Positions 16,318-25,025 of a stretch of DNA of 64,000 nt are shown here, piece after piece. This DNA is from Nocardia rhizosphaerihabitans. GTDB lineage: Bacteria > Actinomycetota > Actinomycetes > Mycobacteriales > Mycobacteriaceae. How positions within the stretch are numbered: the stretch's first letter is position 1; every line of letters starts with the position of its first letter. The notes below the pieces were generated by a model. The model ran no database searches. It was not told the DNA's origin and saw only the letters and a list, made by a program, of their open reading frames with translations. Location of the stretch: contig NZ_BMNE01000005.1 in assembly GCF_014646295.1 (NCBI RefSeq), positions 411,743 through 475,742 of the forward strand, written 5' to 3'. A program made the position numbers and the translations under genes.

Positions 16318-17898
16318 ATGAACGCACGTCCAGGTTTCCGTCTCGTCCCGCTCACCGCCGCGCTGTGCGCGGCCGCTGTCGCCGCGGGTTGCTCGACGCC
16401 CGGCTCCGACGCCGACTTCACCGTGAGCAAGGATCAGCCGCTGGTCATCTCCCTCGACGACCTGGTCGCCAAGACGGGGAAGAGCGCGGTTCTCGGGGTG
16501 AGCCTGGAACCCGAGCACGGCAATCTGACCCGGCGTACCGACGGCTCCTACGTCTACACGCCGATCGCCGGCTACACGGGCCTCGACCAGTTCAAGGTCA
16601 CCACCACCGACGCGGTTCGCCTGTACACCACCGACATTCCGGTGCTCGGCGAGTACGGCGGTACCACGGTGCAGGGCAGCGGCTTCGGTTCGGCATGGAC
16701 CGCGGTGCCGGGCAGCACGGACGAGTTCTACGGCCTCACCGACCGCGGCCCCAACGTGGACGGTCCGGCGAAGAACGAAAAGCTCTCGCCCACACCGAGC
16801 TTCGTGCCCAAGATCGGCCGGTTCAAGCTGGTCGACAACAAGGCGGTGCTGCAGTCGAGCATCGAGCTGCGCAACAAGTCGGGCGTGCCGTTCAACGGCC
16901 AGGTCGACACCGCGGCCAGTACCGGGGAGACGATCAGGGATCTGCAGGGCACTGTGCTGCCGCCCACCGATCACGGCCTCGACCCCGAGGGCCTCGTCGC
17001 TCTGCCCGACGGCACCTTCTGGGTGTCCGACGAATACGGCCCGTTCCTGGTGCATTTCGACGCCACGGGCACCGAGATCGAGCGCCTGTCGCCCGGCAAC
17101 GGCCTGCCGAAGGAGATCGGGCTGCGCACCCCGAACCAGGGCATGGAAGGCCTGACCGTCACGCCCGACGGCAGCACGCTGGTCGGCGTGGTGCAGAGCG
17201 CGCTCAACACACCCGGCTTGAACGGCTCGGCCAAGGAGGTGCCGTTCGCGCGCATCGTCACCGTCGATCTGAAGACCAAGGCGCAGAAGGAATTCCTGTA
17301 TCCGCTGGAGAACCCGAAGCAGAACAAGGTCGCCGTCTCGGAGATCACCGCGCTGAGCGCGACCACCTTCCTGGTCGACGAGCGTGACGGCAACCTCGCA
17401 CCCAAGTCGGACAAGAAGATCTGGACCATCGACATCGCGGGCGCGACCGACGTCGGCCCGCAGTCGGCCGTCCCCGGCGCGACCTACGACGCGGAGAAGG
17501 GCGGCCTGCAGATCGACGGCAAGCCGCTGGAAACCTTCGTCGGCGTCACCCCGACCGCGGACGCGGTCGCCGCGCTGACCAAGGTGGGCATCACCCCGGT
17601 CGCCAAGAAGAGCAACCTCGACCTGTCGGCGCTGGTCGTCGCCCTCGACGAGCAGGGCCGGTTCTTCGGCCACGACAAGATCGAAGGCATCGCCACCACC
17701 GACGGCGGCAAGACCATCTACATCGCCAACGACAGCGACTTCGGCCTGGCCGCTAGCCAGGGGGAGCAGCCGCCGTTCGGCCTGAAGCCCAAGACGCTGC
17801 CCAACGGCGTCCAGGACAGCGGCGAGGTGCTCGTGGTCGACACCACCGAGCTGCCGGCGAAGCTCGACGGCTACACGGTGAAGATCACGGTCAACTAG
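16318..17898 (+). CDS. Lipoprotein with esterase-like/phytase-like beta-propeller
   Basis: 526 aa. A lipoprotein signal peptide ends in the lipobox VAAGC (Cys25), so the protein is anchored outside the membrane. Residues ~35-105 look like a cadherin/Ig-like repeat (HGNLTRRTDGSYVYTPIAGYTG), and the rest matches the 'esterase-like activity of phytase' propeller, with FYGLTDRGPNVDG and GLDPEGLVALPDGTFWVSDEYGPFL. The likely substrate is an extracellular phosphate or lipid ester, but this is not established. The start is ATG 16318, the codon that puts the signal peptide at the N-terminus; no clear ribosome site is seen. The 3' end overlaps the convergent DUF998 gene by 8 bp. Confidence 0.82.
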   Translation: MNARPGFRLVPLTAALCAAAVAAGCSTPGSDADFTVSKDQPLVISLDDLVAKTGKSAVLGVSLEPEHGNLTRRTDGSYVYTPIAGYTGLDQFKVTTTDAVRLYTTDIPVLGEYGGTTVQGSGFGSAWTAVPGSTDEFYGLTDRGPNVDGPAKNEKLSPTPSFVPKIGRFKLVDNKAVLQSSIELRNKSGVPFNGQVDTAASTGETIRDLQGTVLPPTDHGLDPEGLVALPDGTFWVSDEYGPFLVHFDATGTEIERLSPGNGLPKEIGLRTPNQGMEGLTVTPDGSTLVGVVQSALNTPGLNGSAKEVPFARIVTVDLKTKAQKEFLYPLENPKQNKVAVSEITALSATTFLVDERDGNLAPKSDKKIWTIDIAGATDVGPQSAVPGATYDAEKGGLQIDGKPLETFVGVTPTADAVAALTKVGITPVAKKSNLDLSALVVALDEQGRFFGHDKIEGIATTDGGKTIYIANDSDFGLAASQGEQPPFGLKPKTLPNGVQDSGEVLVVDTTELPAKLDGYTVKITVN

Positions 17899-18574
17899 TC
17901 CACTCCCGCGCTTCGACGAGCACGGCGGCGGCCAGCGCGAGCAGCCACAGCGACATCGACCCGACCTGGATGCGCTGGGCGATGCCGAGGGCGTACGAGC
18001 CGGACAGGTTGTCGGCGACCAGCATCCAGATGGTCGCCGCCGACCCGACGACGAGCACGACCACACCGAACTCGCGCAGGATCCACCAGCGGTGGTAGCG
18101 GTAGGCGGCGGCGCTGAACGCGAACGCCGCCACCGCGATCGAGGTGACGGCCAGCGTGCTGGTCAACGCGTGTGGTTGGTGCAGTTGTGGGAACAGCCCA
18201 CCGCCGCACGCGCTGACCGCAGGGTCGCAGTCGCGCAGGGGAAGCATCGCGTCGGCGATCGTCGACGCGCCGAAACACGCCAGGGCCACCCAGCCGACGG
18301 TGGTCAACCGGCGACGACGGAATACCAGCAGCCCGCCGATCGCGGCCGGGATCAGCAGCAGGCCGACCAGCTTGTCGGCGGTGGCGAACACCTCCCGGTA
18401 GGGCTTGCCCTCCGCGTCGAGTTCGCTGAGGAAGGAGTTCACCGGATCGGTGTCGATCGGCAGGACGAACTCCAGCACCCAGGACGAATAGCAGAGGCCG
18501 GCGACCGCGATCGCGACGGCGATCAGCAGGGGATAGCCACGGGGTATCCGGGTGGATGCGGGCACATCGACCAT
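17891..18574 (-). CDS. DUF998 family integral membrane protein
   Basis: 227 aa from ATG 18574. Six to seven hydrophobic helices, with SSWVLEFVLPIDTDPVNSFLSELDA after the first helix, as in DUF998 proteins. A loop with three Cys (LRDCDPAVSACGGG) probably lies outside the membrane. The frame extends 21 codons further upstream without a better start. The function of the family is not known. The stop overlaps the end of the lipoprotein gene on the other strand. Confidence 0.8.
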   Translation of the reverse strand: MVDVPASTRIPRGYPLLIAVAIAVAGLCYSSWVLEFVLPIDTDPVNSFLSELDAEGKPYREVFATADKLVGLLLIPAAIGGLLVFRRRRLTTVGWVALACFGASTIADAMLPLRDCDPAVSACGGGLFPQLHQPHALTSTLAVTSIAVAAFAFSAAAYRYHRWWILREFGVVVLVVGSAATIWMLVADNLSGSYALGIAQRIQVGSMSLWLLALAAAVLVEAREWTS

Positions 18575-18716
18575 TGTGCTGCCCGGCGGAGACCACCCGG
18601 GCGTTCGCGCGGATCGGGCGCGTCGCACGGTGCGCACGTGGTTTCATCACAGCGCACACAGGTTGTTGTCAGGTTTACCGGGCAAGGTGGTGTCGTTACC
18701 AACCGGGAGGTCTTCG

Positions 18717-18845
18717 ATGAGCTACGTGATCGCACTGGCCGGCTTCGCCATGTTTCTGGCGATGGCGGTCTCCGGCTACGCCGCGGCCAACGCGCCACGG
18801 TCGCTGGTGCGCGTCCGAGTGCGGAGCAACCCGGGTCGTCGCTGA
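18717..18845 (+). CDS. 42-residue single-pass membrane peptide
   Basis: A short frame with GGGAGG six bases before ATG. It encodes a hydrophobic segment (~residues 3-24) followed by an Arg-rich tail (six Arg in the last 15 residues), i.e. N-out/C-in by the positive-inside rule. It ends 7 bp before the vsr stop on the other strand. The ribosome site and topology make it credible; no function is known. Confidence 0.6.
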   Translation: MSYVIALAGFAMFLAMAVSGYAAANAPRSLVRVRVRSNPGRR

Positions 18846-18851
18846 CCCACG

Positions 18852-19334
18852 TCAGCCGGTCGGGCCCTGTTCCTGACGGGGTGCACGCTCGCGCACCAGC
18901 GCACGGATATGTTCGGCCGCTACCCGGGGATCTTCGTGTTCCCACACCCGCACGACCTGCCAGCCCGCCTCGATCAGCGCGGCATCGGTGGCCCGGTCCC
19001 GTGCGACATTGCCTGCCAGTTTCTCCGCCCACCACTGGGCATTGTTCTTCGGATCGGTCGCGTGTTCCGGGCACCGATGCCAGAAACAGCCGTCCACATA
19101 GACGGCGATGTGCAGCCGGGGAAAGACCACGTCGGCGCGACGCCGCAGGCCTTTGATGGGCGCGCGGTCGACGAAATAGCGCAGGCCCGCGCGATGGAGT
19201 TCGCGGCGTAATGCCAACTCGGGATTGGTATTTGCCCGCTTCTGCCGGGACATGCGCGCACTGGTCGCCGCATCGGTGACGGGCTTGGAAACCGACGGCG
19301 AACGATCGCCGTCCGGAACCCGCCGCGCGTTCAT
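18852..19334 (-). CDS. vsr: Very short patch repair endonuclease Vsr
   Basis: 160 aa. Vsr nicks T:G mismatches arising from deamination of 5-methylcytosine. Typical blocks: MSRQKRANTNPELALRRELH (family N-terminal helix), RADVVFPRLHIAVYVDGCFWH with the catalytic Asp/His, and CPEH with zinc-type Cys. A ~25-residue extension precedes the core. Its start overlaps the methyltransferase stop by 4 bp, so the two are co-translated. The pairing of Vsr with a C5 methyltransferase is the classical arrangement. Confidence 0.93.
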   Translation of the reverse strand: MNARRVPDGDRSPSVSKPVTDAATSARMSRQKRANTNPELALRRELHRAGLRYFVDRAPIKGLRRRADVVFPRLHIAVYVDGCFWHRCPEHATDPKNNAQWWAEKLAGNVARDRATDAALIEAGWQVVRVWEHEDPRVAAEHIRALVRERAPRQEQGPTG

Positions 19335-20473
19335 GCCGCCCAGCCGCCCATGCGGTCGAGATGGTCGCGCACGTCGTCGAGGAAGCCCGGCGGGAAACGC
19401 AGATTGCCCATCTCGGTGCGGCGCAGAAACCCCGCGGTGGCGCGCGGCGAGAGCAGCCGCGGCTCGGTGAGGAAGTTCTTCAGATCCTCGTACGGCTCGT
19501 GCACCGGCCAGGTCGACAGCGGCACCCGATGCACCACACCGGCGCGCCCCCAGGCCGCGGTCGGCCAGGGTGATCCCGGTCGCAGCGGTTCCCCCACTGT
19601 CAACGGCTCGGACGGCGCGGCCAACCGCTCACCGACCCAGTTCGCCATCCGCACGCTGACCGCATTGCCGACCAGCTTCCACCGATGGCCCTGCCGGACA
19701 CCGGGTACATCGAGGGCGGGCGCGGTCCACTCGGCGTCGAAGCCCTGCAAACGCTCGCCGTCGACGATGCCCGGCGTGACGATCTCGCCCGCGGGCAGCC
19801 GGACCGCGGGCGGACTGGCGATGCCGAGACCAGATCCGCCCTTCAGCGTCGGCACCGCGTTCACCGCCCAGCCGAGACCTCGCACACCCTCGGTCCAATA
19901 GAAGCCGCACGGATCGCGATCCGCGTCGCCGTACTCACGTGGGCCGGCGTCGTCACCGAACAGCACCTCGCGCGGATCCTCGGTGCGCGAGGCCAGCATC
20001 AGCACCCGCTGCCGCCGCTGCGGTAACCCGAACGCGCGGCCGTCGACGACGCGATACGCCCACGTGTAACCGAGTTCCTCCAGCGCAGCGGTGATGTGCC
20101 GCATGGCAGCGCCGCGACCCAGCTGCAGCATGAACGGGACGTTCTCGATCAGCAACCACCGCGGCCCACGCTGCCGGCGGACCAGCCGGAACACCTCGTC
20201 GACCAGGCCCGAACGACGTCCGGTGATGCCCGCGGTCCGCCCGGCCTGGGAGAGGTCCTGGCAGGGGAAGCCGGCGGCGACCAGCTCGGTGCCCGCGGGC
20301 AGGGAACGCAGGCGGGTGATGTCGCCGTGCAGCGGAGTCTCCGGGAAGTGGGCAGCGAGCACGCCCTGCGCACCGGGGTCGATCTCGCACAGCAGCTCGG
20401 TCGACCAGCCGTTCCTGCCGAGGCCGAGTTCGAGCCCGCCGATCCCGGCGAACAGCCCGACCATCCGCGTCAA
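19331..20473 (-). CDS. dcm: DNA (cytosine-5) methyltransferase
   Basis: 380 aa. C5 methyltransferase motifs in order: I FAGIGGLELG, IV GFPCQDLSQAGR with the catalytic Cys, VI LIENVPF, VIII QRRQR, a short target-recognition region, and X KLVGNAVSVRMANW. About 95 residues follow motif X, longer than usual. The recognition sequence cannot be read from the protein. No restriction endonuclease is adjacent. AGGAGGG lies just before TTG 20473; ATG three codons later is the alternative start. A TACAAT -10 hexamer (20522-20527) is on the same strand. It is operonic with vsr. Confidence 0.93.
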   Translation of the reverse strand: MTRMVGLFAGIGGLELGLGRNGWSTELLCEIDPGAQGVLAAHFPETPLHGDITRLRSLPAGTELVAAGFPCQDLSQAGRTAGITGRRSGLVDEVFRLVRRQRGPRWLLIENVPFMLQLGRGAAMRHITAALEELGYTWAYRVVDGRAFGLPQRRQRVLMLASRTEDPREVLFGDDAGPREYGDADRDPCGFYWTEGVRGLGWAVNAVPTLKGGSGLGIASPPAVRLPAGEIVTPGIVDGERLQGFDAEWTAPALDVPGVRQGHRWKLVGNAVSVRMANWVGERLAAPSEPLTVGEPLRPGSPWPTAAWGRAGVVHRVPLSTWPVHEPYEDLKNFLTEPRLLSPRATAGFLRRTEMGNLRFPPGFLDDVRDHLDRMGGWAA

Positions 20474-20659
20474 CGACCCTCCTGTGCTGGTTGGAGCGCC
20501 CGCTACTCGCGCCTGCCGCGCATTGTATCGAGGAAAATCAGTGGCTCCCGGCGGTGGTCCGGTGGGACTCTTGACGGGCCGACTTGTCGGACCCCGGTGC
20601 GAACATCACCGGGCGTCCGTTCCGGAACCCAACCATCCACCGGACACCAAGGGGGAGTC

Positions 20660-22492
20660 TTGTCTGTCACTTTGGAGCTGGCGGCCACCGAATCGGAGGC
20701 CGACAGATCGGGGCGGCCTTCGCCGCGGCCGAGCGGGAGATTGCGGTCGCTGTGGCGGTTTCTGCCCTACCTCCGGCCTTACCGGGTACCGCTGATCGGG
20801 GCCAATGTGCTCGCCGTCCTCATGGTCGGTACTGCCATCGCGATCCCGCTGGTCATCGCCCGGGTGATCGACGGGCCGATCGCGCGGCGGGACTTCGCGG
20901 GTCTGCTGGCGCCGGTAACGCTGATCTTCTTTCTCGGCGCGCTGGACTCCTTCGGCATGTGGGGTCGGCGATGGCTGGTGTCCAAGCCGTCGACACTGTT
21001 CGAAATCCGGATGCGCGCCAAGCTTTTCGGTCAGCTCCAGGCGCTCTCGATCGGTCGGCATGACGGCTGGCAGTCGGGTCAGCTGCTCTCGCGCGCGATC
21101 GACGATCTGGCCGAGCTGCGGCGGTTCGTCGCGTTCACCGGACCGTTCCTCATCGTCCACGGCATCATTCTGCCCACCGGCCTGATCGCCCTGTTCGCCA
21201 TGAACTGGCAAGTGGGACTGATCTTCGCGGTGATCTCACTGCCGCTGATCCTGATGTGCGTGCGCTTCGTGAACCGGTTCGAGGTGGCTTCGCGGCGTTC
21301 GCAGGATCAGTCCGGCGACCTGGCGACCATCGCCCAGGAGTCGGCGCAGGGCGTGCGTGTGCTCAAGGCGCTCGGACGCGGCCGTTTCTTCGGCTCGCGC
21401 TTCACCGCGCTGTCACGCGAACTGCAGAAGACCGAGCTGGAGAAGGTGCGTCTGGACGCCACGCTGTGGGCGGCGCTGGTGACTCTGCCGACGGTCTCGA
21501 TCGCGGTGTCGCTCGGCGTCGGCGGCTATTCGGTGGTGCAGGGTTCGATGACGATCGGCACGCTGGTCGCGAGCATCACGCTGGCGACATTCCTGCAGTG
21601 GCCGATCATCTGGACGGGCTTCCTGCTCTCGGAACTGTTCGAGGCGCGCACCGCCGCCGACCGGTTCTGGGAGATCATGGACACCCCGCTCGACATCACC
21701 GACCCGCCACACCCGGTGAGCCTGCCCGCGACGGTGCGCGGTGAACTGGTCCTCGACCACGTCCGCTTCGCCTACCCGACCGGCGAGGATCGGTCGGAAA
21801 AGGCGGTACTGGAAGACATCTCGCTGCGGATCCGGCCGGGCGAGACCGTCGCGCTGGTTGGTGCGACCGGCAGCGGCAAGACCGCGCTGCTGGAGCTGAT
21901 TCCCCGGCTCTACGACGTGGACGACGGCAGCATCACCATCGACGGCATCGACATCGCCACCCTGCGCCTCGCCGACCTGCGCCGGGTGGTGACGGTGGCC
22001 TTCGAGGAGCCGGTGCTGTTCTCGGCCAGCGTGCGCGAGAACGTGGCACTGGGCGATCCGCGCGCCACCGACGCCGAGGTGCGCCAGGCGCTCGACATCG
22101 CCCAGGCGAGCGAGTTCGTCGACGCGCTGCCCTGGGGACTCGACACCAGGATCGGCGAGCAGGGCATGAGCCTGTCCGGCGGGCAGCGGCAGCGGCTCGC
22201 CCTGGCCAGGGCGGTGCTCACCGGCGAGGCCGGCGCCGAGCACGGCCGGATCATGGTGCTCGACGATCCGCTCTCGGCGCTGGACGTGGAAACCGAAGCG
22301 CGCGTGCAGGATCGGCTGCGCACGGTGCTCGCCGGCGCCACGACGCTGCTGGTCGCGCACCGGCCGTCGACGGCGGCGCTGGCCGATCGGGTCGCGCTGC
22401 TCGCCGACGGGCGCATCGCCGCTGAGGGCACCCACGAGAAACTACTGCGCACCAACAGCCGCTACCGCGAACTGATGGGAGGTGAATCATGA
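20660..22492 (+). CDS. ABC exporter half-transporter A (degenerate-site subunit)
   Basis: 610 aa. Six-helix exporter domain (~45-340) fused to an ATPase domain: Walker A GATGSGKT, signature LSGGQRQRLALARA, and Walker B IMVLDDPLSALD. The catalytic Glu after Walker B is Asp, as in one half of heterodimeric exporters. The start is uncertain: TTG 20660 follows GGGGGAG closely, and the open frame extends far upstream through antisense of dcm, which I reject. It overlaps its partner by ATGA. Substrates of such pairs are drugs, peptides or lipids; none can be named here. Confidence 0.85.
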   Translation: MSVTLELAATESEADRSGRPSPRPSGRLRSLWRFLPYLRPYRVPLIGANVLAVLMVGTAIAIPLVIARVIDGPIARRDFAGLLAPVTLIFFLGALDSFGMWGRRWLVSKPSTLFEIRMRAKLFGQLQALSIGRHDGWQSGQLLSRAIDDLAELRRFVAFTGPFLIVHGIILPTGLIALFAMNWQVGLIFAVISLPLILMCVRFVNRFEVASRRSQDQSGDLATIAQESAQGVRVLKALGRGRFFGSRFTALSRELQKTELEKVRLDATLWAALVTLPTVSIAVSLGVGGYSVVQGSMTIGTLVASITLATFLQWPIIWTGFLLSELFEARTAADRFWEIMDTPLDITDPPHPVSLPATVRGELVLDHVRFAYPTGEDRSEKAVLEDISLRIRPGETVALVGATGSGKTALLELIPRLYDVDDGSITIDGIDIATLRLADLRRVVTVAFEEPVLFSASVRENVALGDPRATDAEVRQALDIAQASEFVDALPWGLDTRIGEQGMSLSGGQRQRLALARAVLTGEAGAEHGRIMVLDDPLSALDVETEARVQDRLRTVLAGATTLLVAHRPSTAALADRVALLADGRIAAEGTHEKLLRTNSRYRELMGGES

Positions 22493-24345
22493 GTACCGAC
22501 ACCGATATCGAAGCCACCGCGCCCGATCAAGCCGATCGGGCCGCGGACTGGCGCGGTATCGCCAAGGAGGACGACGCCGTCACCGGCACCGGAAACCTGG
22601 TGCTGGCCGGGCGATCCCGGCAGCTGCTGCTCGACCTGGTGCGGCCCTACCGCAAGCAGGCGGTGCTCACCTTCGTGCTGATCGTTCTCGACAACGCGGC
22701 CAAGGTGTCGACCCCGCTGTTCATCGCCTACGGCCTCGATCACGGCATCAGCCAAGGGCGGCAGGGCAATTGGACGCCGCTGATGGCGACCGTCGCCGGC
22801 TTCGTCGCGGTCACCGTGCTGTCGGGCCTGACCACGTATCTGTTCCTGCGTGCTTCGGGCTCGCTGAGTCAGCGGGTGCTGTTCGACCTGCGGGTGCGTG
22901 CGTTCCGGCACACGCAGCGGCTCAGTGTGTCGTTCCACGAGAAGTACACCTCGGGCAAGGTCGTCACCCGGCTCACCAGCGATATCGAGACCCTGCAGGA
23001 ACTGCTCGAAGGCGCGCTCAACCAGGCCTTCAGCGGAATTCTGTCGGTGGTCACCATCGCGGTGCTGCTGGTCTGGCTGGATCCGATGCTGGCCTCGATC
23101 GTGCTGCTCGGGTTCGTGCCGCTGGTGCTGGTGACCCGGTGGGCACAGCGGCGCCAGCGGGCTGGGTACCGGCGCACGCGCGGCGCGATCGCCCGCGTCG
23201 TCGTGCAGTTCGTCGAGTCGATGAGCGGCATGCGCGCGGTGCAGGCGTTCCGTCGCGAGCACCGCAACCAGGAGGTGCTCGGCGCCGAGGACAGCGAGTA
23301 CCAGAAGGCGACCACCACCGCGATCCGCGGCATGGGCGACTACGTGGGCCTGTCGAACTTCATCGGCAAGGTGACCACGGTGATCGTGCTGCTGGTCGGC
23401 GCCTGGCAGGTGATGGAGGGCAATCTCGCGATCGGCGTGCTCGCCGCCTACCTGCTCTACCTCGACCAGTTCTACGGCCCGCTCGACGAACTCGCGCAGG
23501 TGTTCAACTCCTACCAGTCCGCCGCGGCGGCGCTGGAGAAGATCTCGGGCGTGCTCGAGGAAGAGCCCGCGGTCGCCGAACCCGACGACCCGATCGCCCT
23601 CGAGCGGGCGACCGGCCTGGTGCGGATGGACGAGGTCTGGTTCGGCTACCACGCCGAGTCCCCGGTGCTGCCGGAGTTCGACCTGGTCATCCCGGCCGGA
23701 CAGGTGGTGGCGCTGGTCGGCGCCACCGGCGCGGGCAAGTCGACCCTGGCCAAGCTGCTCACCCGGTTCTACGACCCGAGCGGCGGCACGATCACCCTCG
23801 ACGGTGTCGACCTGCGCAGGCTGGCCGACGCCGAGCTGCGCAGGCACGTCGTGATGGTCACCCAGGAGGCGTACCTGTTCTCCGGCACCATCGCCGACAA
23901 CATCCGGCTCGGCAGGCCGGACGCGACCGAAGCCGAGGTCGCGGCGGCGGCGCGGGCGGTCGGGCTCGACGCGTTCGTCACCTCGCTGCCCGACGGGTAC
24001 GCGACCGACGTCCGCACCCGCGGCGGCAGGCTCTCGGCGGGCCAGCGTCAGCTGGTCGCGTTCGCCAGGGTGTTCCTGGCCGACCCCGCGGTGATCGTGC
24101 TGGACGAGGCGACGTCGAGTCTCGACATCCCCGGTGAGCGGCTGGTTCAGCACGCGCTGGAGACGCTGTTGCGCGAGCGCACCGCGGTGATCATCGCGCA
24201 CCGGCTGTCGACTGTGGCCATTGCCGACCGGGTGCTGGTGCTCGACGCGGGCCGGGTCGTCGAGGACGGTTCGCCCGCCGAGTTGATCGCCGGACAGGGC
24301 CGCTTCGCGGGTCTGCACGCCGCCTGGCGGGATTCGCTGGTCTGA
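22489..24345 (+). CDS. ABC exporter half-transporter B (catalytic subunit)
   Basis: 618 aa. Partner of the preceding gene, with GGGAGGTG before its ATG. Exporter membrane domain ~50-340; Walker A GATGAGKS, Walker B VIVLDEATSSLD with the catalytic Glu, and switch His in IIAHRLST. The signature is LSAGQRQ instead of LSGGQ. The degenerate site formed by partner Walker B and this signature is thus non-canonical on both sides, while the other site is intact: the standard asymmetric heterodimer. Confidence 0.88.
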   Translation: MSTDTDIEATAPDQADRAADWRGIAKEDDAVTGTGNLVLAGRSRQLLLDLVRPYRKQAVLTFVLIVLDNAAKVSTPLFIAYGLDHGISQGRQGNWTPLMATVAGFVAVTVLSGLTTYLFLRASGSLSQRVLFDLRVRAFRHTQRLSVSFHEKYTSGKVVTRLTSDIETLQELLEGALNQAFSGILSVVTIAVLLVWLDPMLASIVLLGFVPLVLVTRWAQRRQRAGYRRTRGAIARVVVQFVESMSGMRAVQAFRREHRNQEVLGAEDSEYQKATTTAIRGMGDYVGLSNFIGKVTTVIVLLVGAWQVMEGNLAIGVLAAYLLYLDQFYGPLDELAQVFNSYQSAAAALEKISGVLEEEPAVAEPDDPIALERATGLVRMDEVWFGYHAESPVLPEFDLVIPAGQVVALVGATGAGKSTLAKLLTRFYDPSGGTITLDGVDLRRLADAELRRHVVMVTQEAYLFSGTIADNIRLGRPDATEAEVAAAARAVGLDAFVTSLPDGYATDVRTRGGRLSAGQRQLVAFARVFLADPAVIVLDEATSSLDIPGERLVQHALETLLRERTAVIIAHRLSTVAIADRVLVLDAGRVVEDGSPAELIAGQGRFAGLHAAWRDSLV

Positions 24346-24394
24346 TGCCACCGTGTTGTACAGCCACGGGGCTGGTGTCGCTTACCGTAGAGAG

Positions 24395-25012
24395 GTGACG
24401 ACCCCAGCCCCGGGCCCAGCCGACGGCCCCACCGAGATCAGACCGGCCTCCCGGTGGCCGGCGGTACTCACCTGGCGCGCCCACGACAACACCCGGATGG
24501 AATCGGTCCGGGTGACGCTCAACGGCAATCGGATCAGGGCAGCGGGCCGGATGATCGGCAGTGCCTGCGGCGAGCACCCGGCGTTCAGCGCGTCCTACGA
24601 CCTGGTCACCGACGAGGCGGGCGCGACCCGGCGGTTGTCGTTGCGCACCACCACGGCCGCCGGTGAACGGCACGCCTCGATCTCGCGCGACGAGGAGAAC
24701 TACTGGCTCGTCGATGCGGGCGGCAGCCATGTGCGCTCCACGTTCGCCGGCGCGCTCGATGTGGACGTGGTGCTGAGCCCGTTCTTCAACACGCTGCCGA
24801 TTCGCCGGTTCGGCCTGCAGAACGCGGTCGGCGATATGCAGGTCCCGGTCGTCTACGTGCGGCTGCCCGATCTGCTGGTGCAGGAGGCCGAGCTCACCTA
24901 CTCGAGCGCCTCCGACGGCATCAACGTGCTGTCGCCGGTCTCCAGCGCCACGCTCACCGTCGATCCCGAGGGTTTCGTGCTCGACTACCCGGGACTCGCC
25001 GAACGGGCCTGA
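24395..25012 (+). CDS. Putative glycolipid-binding (DUF1089/PF06475) protein
   Basis: 205 aa from GTG 24395. The family signature DVDVVLSPFFNTLPIRRFGL lies at ~130-150, followed by VRLPDLLVQ and a beta-strand tail ending in DYPGL, all typical of PF06475. No signal peptide or membrane segment, so it is cytoplasmic. TACCGT lies six bases before the start and no Shine-Dalgarno is visible, so it is probably leaderless and separate from the ABC operon 50 bp upstream. It is convergent with tyrA. Confidence 0.8.
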   Translation: MTTPAPGPADGPTEIRPASRWPAVLTWRAHDNTRMESVRVTLNGNRIRAAGRMIGSACGEHPAFSASYDLVTDEAGATRRLSLRTTTAAGERHASISRDEENYWLVDAGGSHVRSTFAGALDVDVVLSPFFNTLPIRRFGLQNAVGDMQVPVVYVRLPDLLVQEAELTYSSASDGINVLSPVSSATLTVDPEGFVLDYPGLAERA

Positions 25013-25025
25013 GACCGAACGAGAT

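Noticed and set aside
20096..20659. N-terminal 188-codon extension of the first ABC subunit
   Set aside because: Overlaps dcm antisense and has no ABC-type content; the real protein begins near 20660.
22462..24351. 629-codon minus-strand frame opposite the ABC exporter
   Set aside because: Antisense of an ABC subunit with complete motifs; product is His/Asp/Gln-rich low-complexity.
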